A DNA stretch of 64,000 bases from Engraulis encrasicolus (GCF_034702125.1 NC_085862.1:14648896-14712895), one strand, 5' to 3'; counted from the stretch's first letter, positions 40,348 through 57,195 are shown. The notes: a model not told the origin generated them from the sequence alone. Made by a program: numbers and translations.

Positions 40348-40620
40348 ACCATTTCTCAATGTTCTAATGTGCGCCCTTCGAAATGTGTCAGCCTAATTAG
40401 TCACGTGACGAATACATGGGTTCGCAGTGTTTGTAAACATGATGTTATGAGGAGGGGCAAGACACTGGCACCCAACCACGTGAGCTATTTTTTTGACCGA
40501 CAGCGGTTTCCAATAATCAGAGGTTGAGTTCTGCGCAGCTAGAGTCGCGCAGCCAGGGAGAAACAAAAATTGAGGACCCATGTATAGGCTGACACACAAG
40601 GCCGCACATTGAGAAATGGT
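40348..40620. mobile_element. MITE inserted directly upstream of CYP2 gene B promoter
   Basis: The ends ACCATTTCTCAATGTTC and the inverse GAGAAATGGT, with internal 'gtgtcagcctaattag' and 'ataggctgacacac' arms, define the element. Gene A lacks it at the same position. It contains two E-box-like CACGTG words (40402, 40479). Confidence 0.8.
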
Positions 40621-41199
40621 GTAGATCAAGTGAGAACGGCTTCCGGACTTTCCTTCCACATATTGCACAATATCAGAGAGGGTCAAGGTTGACAAAATGG
40701 AACCAGAATCATCCTATCATTTAGGCATATGTAGCCTAGAGCCAATGGATGCATTCTCTCCTGCTGGGCCGTAGGGTTTGACAGTGTGATTCAGGACAAG
40801 AAAATGATAAACTAGGAAACGGTGTAGTGTTGCTGTTTTGTGGTGAAAATAGGTTACTAATTGTTTTGCCTGTACATCAGGAAGGCATGTTGTTCCCCTC
40901 ACACGGTTCTCAATTCCCACACACATGGAATATAGGCCTGTTATTACTGTAGCCTACTATTAAAACATCTTCATATACCACATTATGAGGTGTTTTGGTC
41001 TTGTCAAAAGCCAAGGCACAGACTCTGACCGATTTGTGAACAATCATTGTCAGTTTATTCTTCAATGTATTGAACAAAACAAGATCTCCAAAATCTTACT
41101 GTCTGAATATTACATGTTGGAGATATCCAAACCAAGTAGCCTACTACAGCATAGGCCTAATGGAAGGATGCATGAATTTAACAGTAAACATAATGATAA

Positions 41200-42968
41200 G
41201 GTCCGTGTATCATCCGATCATTCAATCATTCCATTCAATCTGGCAAACGGAAAACGAAATAATGACTCCATATTTTGTTTTCCCGTTTTTCCATATGGCC
41301 AAAAAATAGGGAGTTATGTTGATTTTCCTTTTCCCAACTCAAAACAGAACAAGTAATAAACGAGAAAACCAAAACGAAATAACAACTCTAATTTACGATT
41401 ATTGGTCTCATTTCTCGCGGTGCTTTTCTATTGCTCGCCTAAGTAAGACACGATAGTGCACAAGTGGCTGCCAAACGCGTTGCTTTACGCATTTCCCCGA
41501 GGCCTATAATCAGCCTGCTGATGCGCCTACTCCACAGAACATCTTTCTGTTCTACTGGTAGCCCCTTATGTCGGTGCCTGTGGGTGGTAAAGATAGCCTA
41601 ACTCCTTTACGCACTGTGTCCGGTCCAGTATGTCCCCATAGGCTAACTACATTAATAATTGTGACTATTCAATGTGCTAAGGCTCCTTCCACTAGATCAT
41701 TTTATTATTACAGGTGGAATGAAGTTTTGACCATTGGTGCGTGAATCGGAAGAAACTTTTCTTCAACTGCTTGGTACCGTCCTATTCCTGGGAACTGCCA
41801 GCGAGGTCTCCTCCACAGTTTAGGCGTATCTGGTTGCTATTTCTGCATGCCACATCAGCATTAGGCTACTACTTAAGCTACTGTAGGCGAACATTTGTGA
41901 AAGGTGCTAGGCGTCTCCATCCGACCGACCTCTAGGCTACCTCTATCTGTCATAACACCATGGAACACCTCCCTGGTTTTGGATGCGTTACGCATGGCCC
42001 CATTTAAACGTGGACCTGAAGTGTCTTTCCATTAAGATGATAGGCTACTATCCCTCGCTCTGACCACTACCCTACCCTACCAAGCGAGTCGGGTGAGTTA
42101 CAGGTTACATGTGCTGTCTGTCAACCCAGACTGCGCGCAATTTGCCCCAAATGGCACCATGGTCAACTTGCATCTCGTCAACTTGTATCAGGGAGGTGTT
42201 CCGTGTTATGACAGACAGAGATAGCCTAGAGGTCGGTCGGATGGAGACGTCTAGCACCTTTCACAAATGTTCGCTAGTTGCTTAAATAGTATCCTAATGC
42301 TGATGTGGCATGCAGAAATAGCAACCAGATACGCCTAAACTGTGGAGGAGACCTCGGCAGTTCACAGAAATCAGTAGACGGTACCACGCAGTTGAAGAAA
42401 AGTTTCTTCCGATTCACGCACCAATGGTCAAAACTTCATTCCACCTGTAATAATAAAATAATCTAGTGGAAGGAGCCTTAGCCCATTGAATAGTCACAAT
42501 TATTAATATAGTTAGCCTATTGGGTAGACATAGCCTAGGACCGGACACAGTACAGTGCGTAAAGGAGTTAGGCTATCTTTACCACACACAGGCACCGACA
42601 TAAGGGGCTACCAGTAGGGCAGAAAGATTTTCTGTGGAGTAGGAGCATCAGCAGGCTGATTATAGGCCTCGGGGAAATGCGTAAAGCAGCGCGTTTGGCA
42701 GCCACTTGTGCACTATCGTGTCTTACTTAGGCGAGCAATAGAAAACACCGCGGGAAATCGGACCAATAATCGTAAATTAGAGCTGTTATTGCGTTTTGGT
42801 TTTCTCGTTTATTACTTGTTCTGTTTTGAGTTGGGAAAAGGAAAATCAACACAAATCCTCATTTTTTGACCATATGGAAAAACGGGAAAACAAAATATGG
42901 AGCCGTTATTTCGTATTCCGTTTGCCAGATTGAATGGAATAATTGAATGATCGGATGATACACGGACC
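41200..42968. mobile_element. 1.77 kb foldback transposon (arms ~790 bp)
   Basis: Near-perfect inverted arms start GGTCCGTGTATCATCCGATC at 41200 and mirror to GATCGGATGATACACGGACC ending at 42968. The unpaired centre is about 41990-42180. TGATAA flanks both sides (41194-41199, 42969-42974). Sequence on both sides continues the gene A upstream flank (20330-20693), giving an empty-site comparison. No transposase frame; the superfamily is unclear. Confidence 0.92.
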
Positions 42969-43120
42969 TGATAACCATCAAGATACATCCTAATCACAAG
43001 AACAGCAGTTGGAGCGAGCCGAACACAAGTAGTCAGTAGACACAGAGATAGAAAAAACAAAGCAAGTTTAAATTGCAGACAGATGACAAGAACGGGTCTG
43101 TAAAAGACTCTGGTGTTTAA

Positions 43121-43766
43121 AGGTGAACTGTGTAGGATGGTGGTCATAGTAGGTATTGCAACTATGCTGCTCATTGAAAATGTGCTGCCTATTGCCAAAT
43201 GGAATATAAACTGATATTTATTTTATTATGGGCAGTCATGGGTGAGCGGTTAGGGCGTCAGACTTGCATCCCAGAGGTTGCTGGTTCGACTCCCAACCCG
43301 CCAGGTTGGTGGGGGGAGTAATCAACCAGTGCTCTCCCCCATCCTCCTCCATGACTGAGGTACCCTGAGCATGGTACCGTCCCACCGCACTGCTCCCCAT
43401 GGGGCGCCACTGAGGGCTGCCCCCTTGCACGGGTGAGGCATAAATGCAATTTTGTTGTGTGCAGTGTGCAGTGTTCACTTGTGTGCTGTGGAGTGCTGTG
43501 TCACAATGACAATGGGAGTTGGGGTTTCCCAATGGCCTTTCACTTTTTTCACTTTTTTTTTTACTATTGACCAAATACGTTGAATTACAGCAAGTTTTGC
43601 AGCTAAAAATGTCTAACTCTAGAAATTCAAAATGGCGGACATGGAGGATCCACCTTTTCCCCTGTCATAATAAATGCTTTGATGGTGGTGCTAAGTATTC
43701 GTGAAAGAGAATGGGCAGCATGAATCCCAGAAGGAAACTGCTAAAAACATTACACGGTGCACCTCT
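43121..43766. mobile_element. TTAA-target MITE copy carrying a SINE
   Basis: Starts after TTTAA with AGGTGAACTGTGTAGGATGG and ends near CACGGTGCACCTCTAAG. The family core AAATTCAAAATGGCGGACAT lies at about 43624. The SINE 43229-43562 is inserted in it. Confidence 0.75.
43229..43562 (+). mobile_element. full-length tRNA-derived SINE
   Basis: The head GGGCAGTCATGGGTGAGCGG carries an A-box-like segment (TGGGTGAGCGGTTAGGG) and the B-box GGTTCGACTCC. A body with CACTGCTCCCCATGGGGCGC follows, and a tail with GTGTCACAATGACAATGGGA that ends in a T-rich run. Not a tRNA gene. Confidence 0.85.
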
Positions 43767-44309
43767 AAGTTCCAAGTTCTTTAGGCCTACATTCATAACA
43801 CAACTGATAAAATAATTATCACTGACCACAATATATATTATTTCAAACTAACACTGTGAAGGAGGTAGATTTCCAATAGTTACACACAAACCAGATTCCA
43901 AAAAAGTTGGGACACTTGGTACGTTGTAAATAAGATTTTTTTTTATGCTATAATTTTTTGAGGAAAATATGAGCTTATTTAATCAGTTGATCTCTTATTT
44001 ATGGATTAAATGTTTTGAAAAGGCAGTATTCTGTTTTTATTCACAAAATACCAAGTTTCCCAACTTTTATGGAATCCGTTTTTGTGTTTTATGTAGTCAC
44101 TTTGTATAGATTTGAGACCACTAAATTAACGTTATCAACCAACGTGCAAACATTCAAATCCTCTGTGTTATGTATATCACAGGAGAATAATAAAGTAGCC
44201 TCGTATATACTGTGCTTGGCTTAACCTAAATACAAGGGCCAACACAGGAGCCAACACATTAACGCTTTCCGCAATAACGAGTATAAACTTTAAGGGAATA
44301 TTCACTCTT

Positions 44310-44482
44310 TTAAAGTATTTTTTTACTTTTCCCCGAATGTATTATGATAGGATAGTGAAGTTGTGACAGGAAATTAGCCGGGAGTGAGAGATGGGGAGGG
44401 CTCTGCAAATGACTTCAGGCCGTAATCGAACCTAGTTTGCCAGTGTAGCAGTCGAGTGCCCAGCTGATTGAGCCATGGTAGG
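44310..44482 (-). mobile_element. tRNA-derived SINE, minus orientation (second family)
   Basis: In reverse it reads GGCCCTACCATGGCTCAATC (A-box-like), a B-box-like GGTTCGATTACGG segment and a CTCACTCCCGGC/TTCCTGTC tail. The same family as 51290-51440, 53085-53240, 55595-55772, 58385-58552 and 62065-62245. Confidence 0.7.
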
Positions 44483-45268
44483 GCCACAGGGAATAGTCTT
44501 TACCGATTCATCTCTGCCAGGAGAAGAAACAAGAGGATTGATAAAGCTACACATTACACAGGCGATTATGCTGCTAATATATTAATTCACCTTTAGGAAA
44601 GTCTGATACATAATAGCCTATACACTAGGGCTATTCAAATGGCAGCCCTGGGGCCAGATGCGGCCCTTGGACAGCAAGGTTCTGGCCCCCCACAAGAATC
44701 ATTTTTTTGGAATTTAGAGATAAAAGTATGGGCTCTGTTATCATGCTTAAACGGGACACAGGACGTTAAAATGCAGGAAATTGCATCTAAGAAATGCAAC
44801 ATTTTCTTCGGGAGCACACCCAGACCCTCCACTTCAATGAAGTCTCCCATATTTTTTTCATTGACAGTCGGCAACCATAATACATACGTATAGTTCGGCC
44901 CCTTTACTGGGAGGAATTTGAAAAAATGGCCCTCATTGAAATATAATTGAATATCCCTGCTATACACAATAGCCAGCACGAGAAAGACACTGTTTACTGT
45001 AAAATCTGCTGTCATAAGGAAACCAGTGGTTTTACTCAGTGGTGGGCACAGATAGGATTAATTTCTGCTCATGCGAAACTCAGGTGGGGTGGACTGAAGT
45101 CAACTGAAGCGGTTCTTGTAAATGCAACAGGAAGACCACTGCAATGCAATGTACCATGTAGCCTACCACATTGTGTGTACGTTTACATCTGAAGGCCCTG
45201 CTCTCACACTCCCCCAGCACAGCACAGGAAACATCTAAATTTAAACACTGTTTCGATATGTGACTTAC

Positions 45269-48200
45269 CACAATGCGTCTTCACTGCCACAACAGTACAT
45301 ATCAAGTACATCAGTGCCACAGGTATTTTCAACAGGATCAGCAATGAGAGAAACCTGTTAAAGAGTATTGAGATTTGAGATGATAATGTCTGATGGGCAG
45401 GGGTGGAAAGTAACTAATTACATGTACTCAAGTTACTGTAATTGAGTACTTTTTAGAGTAACTTGTAATTTTCTGAGTAGTTCTTGAAAGGTGTAACTTT
45501 TACTTTTACTCAAGTACATTTTGACCTATGTAACTGTACTTAGTTACATTTGAATCCCCTCAAGTTACTGAGTAAAAAAATATTGATGGCGAAAATTTTA
45601 AATTCGGGAACTTCCTGGCCTTGCCAAAGAACGTGAATCTAATGTTCTTTGGCCTTGCCTGAAAAGTATAGTCTTGCCCTATGCGCGCCCTTTTCCCCTC
45701 GTCTCATTTGGAGCATCGCTGTGCGTTGTCACCAAAGAAACTCAACAGAAGAACAATCTCTCGGGGGGAAATGCATTGGCCACGGTGTAGAACGGGGGCG
45801 TTGCCTGAGGACACGAGTGGATGGAAAATAACTCCCTTGCGCATGGTCATTGGTCAGTGGGTGCGATGGATACAATTTTCGTACTCCCTTGCACATGGTC
45901 AGTGGGGGCGACACCATGATGGACAGACATTCACGCTGTCCTATGACCTGTTCCAGTGAATAACATTTCCGTACTCCCCTCGCCATAATTTCGTACTACG
46001 CTGTTATGACGTGAGTAAGCCCTCTTGTCTCAAGCCTCTTTGGTTGTCACCATCAAGTCTACTAGTCGAGACTAGGGATGTAGTCGAGACCACTTAGTCC
46101 GAGACCAAGACATTACTAAGACCCGGGGGTATCGAGATCAAGACCAAAACCAATACACACCGGTCGAGACAGAGACCAAATCGAGACCAAGACCAAGACC
46201 AAAAACCGAAGATCAAGACCGGTCTCGAGCGCTACAACACTAGTCGAGACCATGGAGGAGGGAAGCACCTGATGAAGAGGATACTACCACAGGTTCAACT
46301 TCTGGTGGTGAAAACCCTTGGCCTAATTTGGACCAATTATTTATTTTCAAACGCACGAGTGGAAATAGCTCAGCAGGGTTGCTCTATAGGCTACGGGCAA
46401 AGAGGGCAAGACTTTCAGCTGAGAACTTTGAAAATCAGCTCCTGCTGAAAATGAACAAAAGCTTTGTGAAGTTTTAGATTATGGTTTTGTTATTGTTACA
46501 GCCGCCATGTTTTCAGTTGCGTCGGTCTGTCTGTCTGTTTGTTTGACAACTCATGACTTTATGAACGGATTTGGATGAGACTTAGTTTTTCAAAATGACC
46601 CAAGTGATTCAATTCTTTTGGTGATCCGGATCACCAACCTGAACCAGGACTTTTTAAAAGATTCATCACCATTCCATTACACTGTACAAATCTAAAACAA
46701 AAAAAAGTGTAACATAGTTAAATGTTCTAAAAAACGCTTCCTTTGCGGTGGTCTGCATTCTTGGAGTGCATTTCTAGTTAAAAGCTGTATTTTGATTTTT
46801 TTGGAATATTCATAAAAAAAACTTTAGTGCTGAATTTGATTCATGACTCATCCTTTTTTTTGCATTAAACAACTGAAAGTAACTAGTAACTTTTACTCTC
46901 AAATTACATTGTAAATGAAGTAATTTGTACTTTTACTTGAGTACATTTATAGATGGGTAATTGTACTTTTACTCTGAGTACAATTTAAGCAAAGTAAAGG
47001 TACTTTTACTCAATTACATTTTTTCTGTACTCTTTCCACCTCTGCTGATTAGTTACCAACCCCTTTGCGCAGGTCCTCTGTTATAACCTTACTGTCACCA
47101 AAATAGTAATGGCTATGGTTACTTAACCCTGTGAAACCTGAACCATGAAAGCAATGAGAGAAAATTCTATTTTTTTGGAATTTGCTTCAATATTGGTCCC
47201 TTATAAGAAATGTAAAAAAAAAATCAAAATTTTGTTAAGGTCACTGAGATATTTAATGCATCATATATGATGCATCAGGCTTTAAAGGAATGAAAATTCC
47301 AATTTCATGACCATTGAAAAATGACTTTTAATGCATTTACAATTTTTTTTTATTTAAAAAAGTTGTCAGACAATTTAATTTGAGGATTATCTTTAAATAT
47401 TTAGTGAGATCCTGCCATTTTTTTAAGCCTATCCTTGTTTTAGCAGGACCATATTTTACATTTCCCACAGCCTGGTTGGGTAATTTTTTAAAATCTATGT
47501 AAAAACATAGCTGATCGAATGCTTAACAACCTATTTATGAGTGTAATATAGATCATTATTCATTTTTGATGTGTAATTTAAATATATGGGTCCATTACTA
47601 CAATTGGACCATTTCCAAATTCACTTCAATGCATTTTTTACAAGATCGTAATTGTTGATGTTTTTGAGATCTATTTTTTTGTGTCAGCTTGGAGAGGGCT
47701 TTGAATTTGATGCATCAAATGTGATGCGTCCGGCGCGATAGGGTTAACTCCTTTGCGCAGAGCCTCTGTTATAACCAAATTGCTTTGGCTTTGTCCAGAG
47801 GCGCATAGCAGCAACTTTTGGGCCCTATGTTCAATCAACTCCAATTGACACACACCCATATCTATATACATGGGGCCCAAGTGATTCAGTCACACTTTGC
47901 CCACTCTAAACGACACCCCTGTCTTAATCTATTGCTTAAGGCTCTCAGTAATGTCATAGCAATGTTGTTATGATGTAGTTTTTTCAGCAAATACTGTATA
48001 GGCCCACCGGTGACCCCATCTGCATAAAGAGGCTACAGAAAAAAAAACATATAATAGGCCCTTCACATGTGGCTAGGGGGTTGGGGATTTCATTTTTAAT
48101 ATGTACTGTAGCTATATATTTTTTACATGTGGCTATAACTGCTGCGGCCATTGTTTGTGCATCATTGAAACACAGTCCTGTTGTGAAACTGTTCTCCCTG

Positions 48201-50976
48201 GGACCATCAAAATGTACCATTTTTAAAATGCATCAGGTGGTCATCAGAGTCAAAATGTACTCATTTTCAAAACATACCTTCTAAATTAGATGATTATTTA
48301 CAGTATATGTAATCAGACATTGAGACTAAATCAATGGGTAACACTACAATAAAAACATTTGGCCACGATACTGACCTGTGCTCTTCATTCTCTGCGTGTG
48401 CTTGTAAAGACCCATTGGAATAAACTGTCGTAGGAGTGTATTGATTCATTTCTGGCTGACTTGTTTTTTGAAGCGCCGCTGTGGTCTGATGGGGAGGTGT
48501 TGTTTTCAATGCTAAGAGTACATTAAATATAACATTAAATCAGATGTTCACATGAGTACTATTATTCTTACTGACATTTATGATCAAATGGTGGGATATT
48601 GTGCGTAGAACCTTAACGCGCACCGCACCACCAATGGAACGTTGTAATAGTCATTGAAAAAAGTTTACTACCACTGTACTCCACCACTATGGTAGTGCAC
48701 AGGGCATTTTAGTAATACTGTACATTACGACTTGGTCATTGCCATTCTGGTAACAGCTGATTTATAACAGGGGTAGTGTCTTAATTAATCAGTCCATCAT
48801 ACCGACACAGACACTGAACGTAAGAGTAGGACCAACCTGTTGTCTGACCTTGTAAAGTTTGAGGTTGAGGTTGAGGTTTCTCTGTACCCTGCCTGGATAG
48901 GCCCACAGACACATAGACGGGGAGCTGTGTATCCCTCCCGGCGCACCAGTACCACCCGGCGTCACTGGCCCGCAGGTCCCTGATGGTGACGGTCAACACG
49001 CCAGTGTGCGTGTCTGTGTCTAAGGAGTATTTGGACAGCTTGGAGGTGCGGCCGGCGGTCAAACAAACAACCGTCCCGCTGCGGCACCATTTCTTCTCTC
49101 CTCTCTGCAGACGACCGCTGAACACACACCTCACCTGCACCAGGCCCCCCACAGGCCCAGAAAACACACTCCCCTCCGACTGCAGCTCCGGAGGACCTGG
49201 GGAGCATACAAACGCACCCACACACACACATGCACGCACGTGCACACACACAGTCAGTTTGTATATCTCATTTTGCAGATGGTAAAGGAATCAGTATAAA
49301 GCATTAGAACAATATCTAATTTTATACATTGTATGTAAATCAAATAGTTGTGTATATGAAAAGAAAAAACCCTCAAATGAGTAGATGATTGAGACGTGAT
49401 ATGGTAGTCACCTGGTATGACTGTGTTGGTCAGGTAGGCTTCCTGGTTGTCACCTGGTATGACTGTAATAGTCAGGTAAGCTTCAAGATAGTCACCTGGT
49501 ATGACTGTAATAGTCAGGTAAGCTTCAAGATAGTCACCTGGTATGACTGTAATAGTCAGGTATGCTTTATGGTAGTAGTCACCTGACTGTGATAGTAAGC
49601 GTTATGGTAGTAGTCACCTGGTATGACTGTAATAGTCATGTAAGCTTCAAGATTGTCACCTGGTATGACTGTAATAGTCAGGTAAGCTTTGTGGTGTTAT
49701 GCTTCATGATTGTCACCTGATATGATTGTAATAGTCAGGTATGTGCTACGGTAGTAGTCACCTGGTATGACTGTAATAGTCATGTAAGCTTCAAGATAGT
49801 CACCTGATATGATTGTAATAGTCAGGTGTGTGGTATGGTAGTAGTCACCTGGTATGACTGTGATAGTCAGGTGTGCTTTGTGGTCCAGAGCAGTAGGGAT
49901 GTGTGCAGCGCACCAGTAGACGCCAGAGTCTGCATCCTGCAGGTTCCTCATGGTCACAGTGAAGACATGCTGAATGACATCATCATTAATGGACAGCTTC
50001 ATGTTGGGAGTCGACGGGCTCTTGGTGTTGATCAAGATGCTGCAGGAGTCCCAGGTGTATCCCCTGCACCAGTACTTCAGCAGAGGGGCGTGCTGCTCCT
50101 CGTAATGGCACGGTACGGTTACTGAGCCTCCCCTCTGCACGTACAGATTACGGAGAGTCCTGACGCACTCCAGCGCTGCACAAAGACACATCCGTTTATT
50201 CACGAGTTATTAGTTGTGAGCAGGGGCATAGCATCATATTTTGGGTACTATTCAGTGAAACCAAGACTTTTTCAACAATTCTTTCATATAATGTACAGTA
50301 CATGTAACATTTTACATTAAGAAAAACATTAGTGCAAGATAATTTCACTATATACACTTTGTTACAGTACAGGCTACTTTTCTGTAATATAAATAATATT
50401 TTTTGTTGCCATATGTAAAACAAGTGTAACCCGTTGGTAGTCACAGTAGATTAAAATGACCTGGTTCAATATTTACATCATTAAGTCATTGTAAAGCATT
50501 TCATAAAATTCATTCAAATATTACATACACAATAACAAAAACATATGGATAATAATACATATAAAATAGAAGAAAAAGTATTCCATCCAATAAAGCATTA
50601 GGGAAAATGATCTGAATGTTATCATTGTATCATTGAGGTTTTTTTATTTATTTATTTTTATTTCAGACAACAGAAAAATATCTACTTGTTTTTTCTTTCA
50701 ACCCAGCCCCTCTTTTAACTCACTCTGGAAGTTGATGAATAGACAGACCCACAGGTATAATTCAATCATCATGACGACTGTCATCTAAATGTGGACCTTC
50801 TGCCTGAGGTAGTGGTGTTGCCTTGTGTCTCTCAAGCTTGAGATCATGTGAGTGGTCTGGAAAATGCAACATTTGCATACAGGAAAGCGTATATGGTGTG
50901 TGTGGTGTGAACATGCCTCAGCTTACTTGTGTCTCTGGCCATGCCGCAGTGGAAACTGAAACAATAGCAGATGCAT
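45269..50976 (-). CDS. CD300/pIgR-like (CMRF35-like) receptor with two V-type Ig domains
   Basis: Predicted type I surface immune receptor. Supported exons: V1 49849-50175, V2 48849-49196, a Thr/Pro/Gln-rich stalk 48376-48511, and a transmembrane exon 45269-45354, with matching phases (1-1, 1-1, 1-2, 2-1). V1 has TVPCHYE, KYWCRG and DSGVYWC. V2 has VRCVFSG, KKWCRSG and DAGWYWC. The WC..C pattern is characteristic of the CD300/pIgR V fold. The TM segment (LLILLKIPVALMYLICTVVAV) contains a lysine. A leader starting at ATG 50976 (MHLLLLFQF), 40 bp below a TATA-like box, is tentative. The last cytoplasmic exon is unresolved; one candidate starts at 45188 and encodes a very short tail. Alternative: a soluble or decoy splice form. 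Confidence 0.78.
45398..47044. mobile_element. hAT-type element, CAGGGGTGGAAAGTAAC ends, with nested insertions
   Basis: The left end CAGGGGTGGAAAGTAACTAA and right end CTTTCCACCTCTG are inverse, with arms rich in 'gtaacttttacttttactc' words. Flanking 8-mers ctgatggg and ctgattag match at 6 of 8. The interior holds non-matching DNA, the MITE 46073-46242 and a 46500-46790 fragment of the 36597-37490 family. Confidence 0.75.
46073..46242. mobile_element. hAT-type MITE, GAGACCAAGACC-rich
   Basis: Ends TAGGGATGTAG and CTACAACACTA with a body of repeated GAGACCAAGACC words. It is flanked by the perfect 8-bp duplication GTCGAGAC (46065-46072, 46243-46250). Confidence 0.9.
47110..48300. other. Ig receptor intron, AT-rich, no gene seen
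   Basis: Long AT-rich intronic DNA. Two TGATGCATC words (about 47268 and 47708) and a flanking 'gggttaac' suggest an old repeat around 47125-47745. No exon with good splice sites was found. Confidence 0.4.
49397..49848 (-). repeat. minisatellite made of the Ig receptor V1 exon 3' end plus donor
   Basis: About ten units of 42-48 bp follow the V1 donor (49848/49849). Each repeats the end of the V domain (LTITVIPG) and a CAG|GTGACTA-like splice donor. In the exon frame the units read DYYHTTHLTITIISGDYLEA and so on, staying open for four units. Alternative donors would extend the membrane-proximal part by about 14-15 residues per unit. Confidence 0.88.
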
Positions 50977-51013
50977 AGGGGACTTTCTCAGTCTTCAGGC
51001 TTCCTGTGGAGGT

Positions 51014-51026
51014 GTTTTTATATATA
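51014..51026 (-). promoter_or_regulatory. TATA-like box of the Ig receptor gene
   Basis: TATATATAAAAA on the minus strand lies about 40 bp upstream of the candidate leader ATG at 50976. That is the spacing expected for a TATA box and a short 5' UTR. Inference from position only. Confidence 0.4.
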
Positions 51027-51289
51027 CTGTACCTATATGGAGACATTACACCACGTACCTTCACAAGAACTAAATGAGGGTTAGCAAAATGTTCACTATA
51101 TTACCTTTATTATAGTTGCATATTGTAAATGTTCTATTCAGGCTAAAGACAGTTTGTTTTTTTATGATCAAATGGATAAATAGACAAACATTGCCATGTT
51201 TCTCAAGACATTGTGTCATCTTTTCTGAAATCATTGTGTTGATTTAGATAGAATTCTTTTTTGTGCTTTTATTATTTATTATTTTTTGA

Positions 51290-51440
51290 GATTGGCCTGA
51301 ATAAAGTGACAGGAAACGAGTGCAGGGGAGAGAGAGATGGGGAAGGATCAGCAAAGGACCTCAGACCTGAAACAAACCCGGGTCGCAGGCGTAGCAGCAG
51401 GCCAGTGCCCAGCCGTGTGAACCCCACGGCTGGGCCAGAT
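51290..51440 (-). mobile_element. tRNA-derived SINE, minus orientation
   Basis: In reverse, GGCCCAGCCGTGGGGTTCAC and GACCCGGGTTTGTTTCAGGT (B-box decayed) are followed by a CTCTCTCTCCCCTGCACTCG tail. Second SINE family. Confidence 0.7.
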
Positions 51441-51449
51441 GGAATTCAT

Positions 51450-52540
51450 GTTTAAATATTCTTAAAGGAAATTTGCCTGTTGTTTACATTTTAAGTGTAA
51501 AATGTAGAAGAATGCAGAAACAAAATGAGTACAAAGTTGGGACGTGTGCGTGTGCGTGTGTACAGTCTGTACTCATGTTAATTGAGGAGCAAAAGAAGAA
51601 TCAGACATACCTTTTTCCCAAAACATTTTAATCAGAATAAAAAAAATAGAAAACATATGTTGAGACTTCTTAAACAACAGTCAGTTATTGAAATTAAACT
51701 AAAAGATAAGAGGCATTTTCCCCACAGCTGAATGCTTATATGACCATAGAAAAGGTCTCCATGGAAACACAGCTGCCAAGACACACAGGTGAGTCACGCC
51801 TCTCTGGGGTCAGCTAAGATATCAGCATTTGTGTTTTTTTTATTTGTTAGTTTCTTCACACACGCACACACACATACACGCACACGCACACACACACGCA
51901 CACGCACACGCACACACACGCACGCACGCACGCACACACATACACACATACACACAAACAGGTGATGTTGTGCCTTGTTTTGTTCTGTAGTAGCTGTCTA
52001 TTTGAAGGTTGCTGCTGCTGGAAATTCAAATCCATTTAGACTTTTAATGACCCATAAATCCACAGTTATGGAAATTAACAGAACCTGGATCAGTCATGAG
52101 AAAGAAAAATGCATCCTTATGGATGCAGAACATTTTGAAAATTATCATTTTGATTTGTCAGTGAGGTGAATTTTTATGATAATCAATCTTTGAAGGTGAT
52201 ATTTGTGACACAATTTGTGGGTAGTCTGGGCCAGCAGACCTTCACCATGTCACCACAACTACATATACAGCTTCTAAATTCCTGTAGTTGCTCTTGTGTT
52301 GAAGACAAAATGGCGGCCTCTACTGGTGACCAAGGTTACTGTTGTCTTAGAACCCCAGGTATGATGCTATGGCAACTGTTGTCTTAGAATGCTTTAGATT
52401 TCCTCAACCTCCACAGTGCTAAAGATGAGATGGAGCTATGGCTACGATTGTCTATGGTTCTTAGGAGAAACCCTACAGTTCTTAGAACCCCAGATCCCTA
52501 AGCTCCGCTGTCACAGGTGAGATGGACCTCTCTGCTTGCT
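51450..52540. other. intergenic DNA between Ig receptor and IFI44L
   Basis: It contains an ACGC/AC-rich microsatellite (51858-51958) and otherwise unique-looking AT-rich DNA, with no exon. It probably includes the 3' UTR of the IFI44L gene near 52400-52544; a clear AATAAA was not fixed. Confidence 0.5.
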
Positions 52541-52544
52541 TGGT

Positions 52545-57182
<4,638 letters not shown>

Positions 57183-57195
57183 GTTTAGCCTTTAT
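57183..57195 (-). other. 5' UTR part of IFI44L exon 1 with upstream acceptor
   Basis: GTGTGTAG|ATAAAGGCTAAAC then ATG: an acceptor at 57196-57198 places a 13-nt leader before the start codon. This implies a separate non-coding first exon, for which 57819 to about 57850 (donor TTTAT|GTGAGT) is the best candidate. Confidence 0.55.

Noticed and set aside
43229..43330. Possible tRNA genes at 43.2, 53.2, 54.4, 55.7 and 58.5 kb
   Set aside because: A- and B-box-like sequences are present, but the cloverleaf is not kept and each is followed by a SINE body and tail.
44635..45015. 126-aa minus-strand frame near the Ig receptor TM exon
   Set aside because: No Ig, ITIM or tail-like motif, and no acceptor in the right phase. 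The sequence resembles a dispersed 'ggccctggggccagatgcggcc' repeat.
49397..49848. CRISPR-like array at 49.4-49.85 kb
   Set aside because: Units are contiguous copies of an exon edge with no unique spacers, and the setting is a vertebrate gene. It is a minisatellite.
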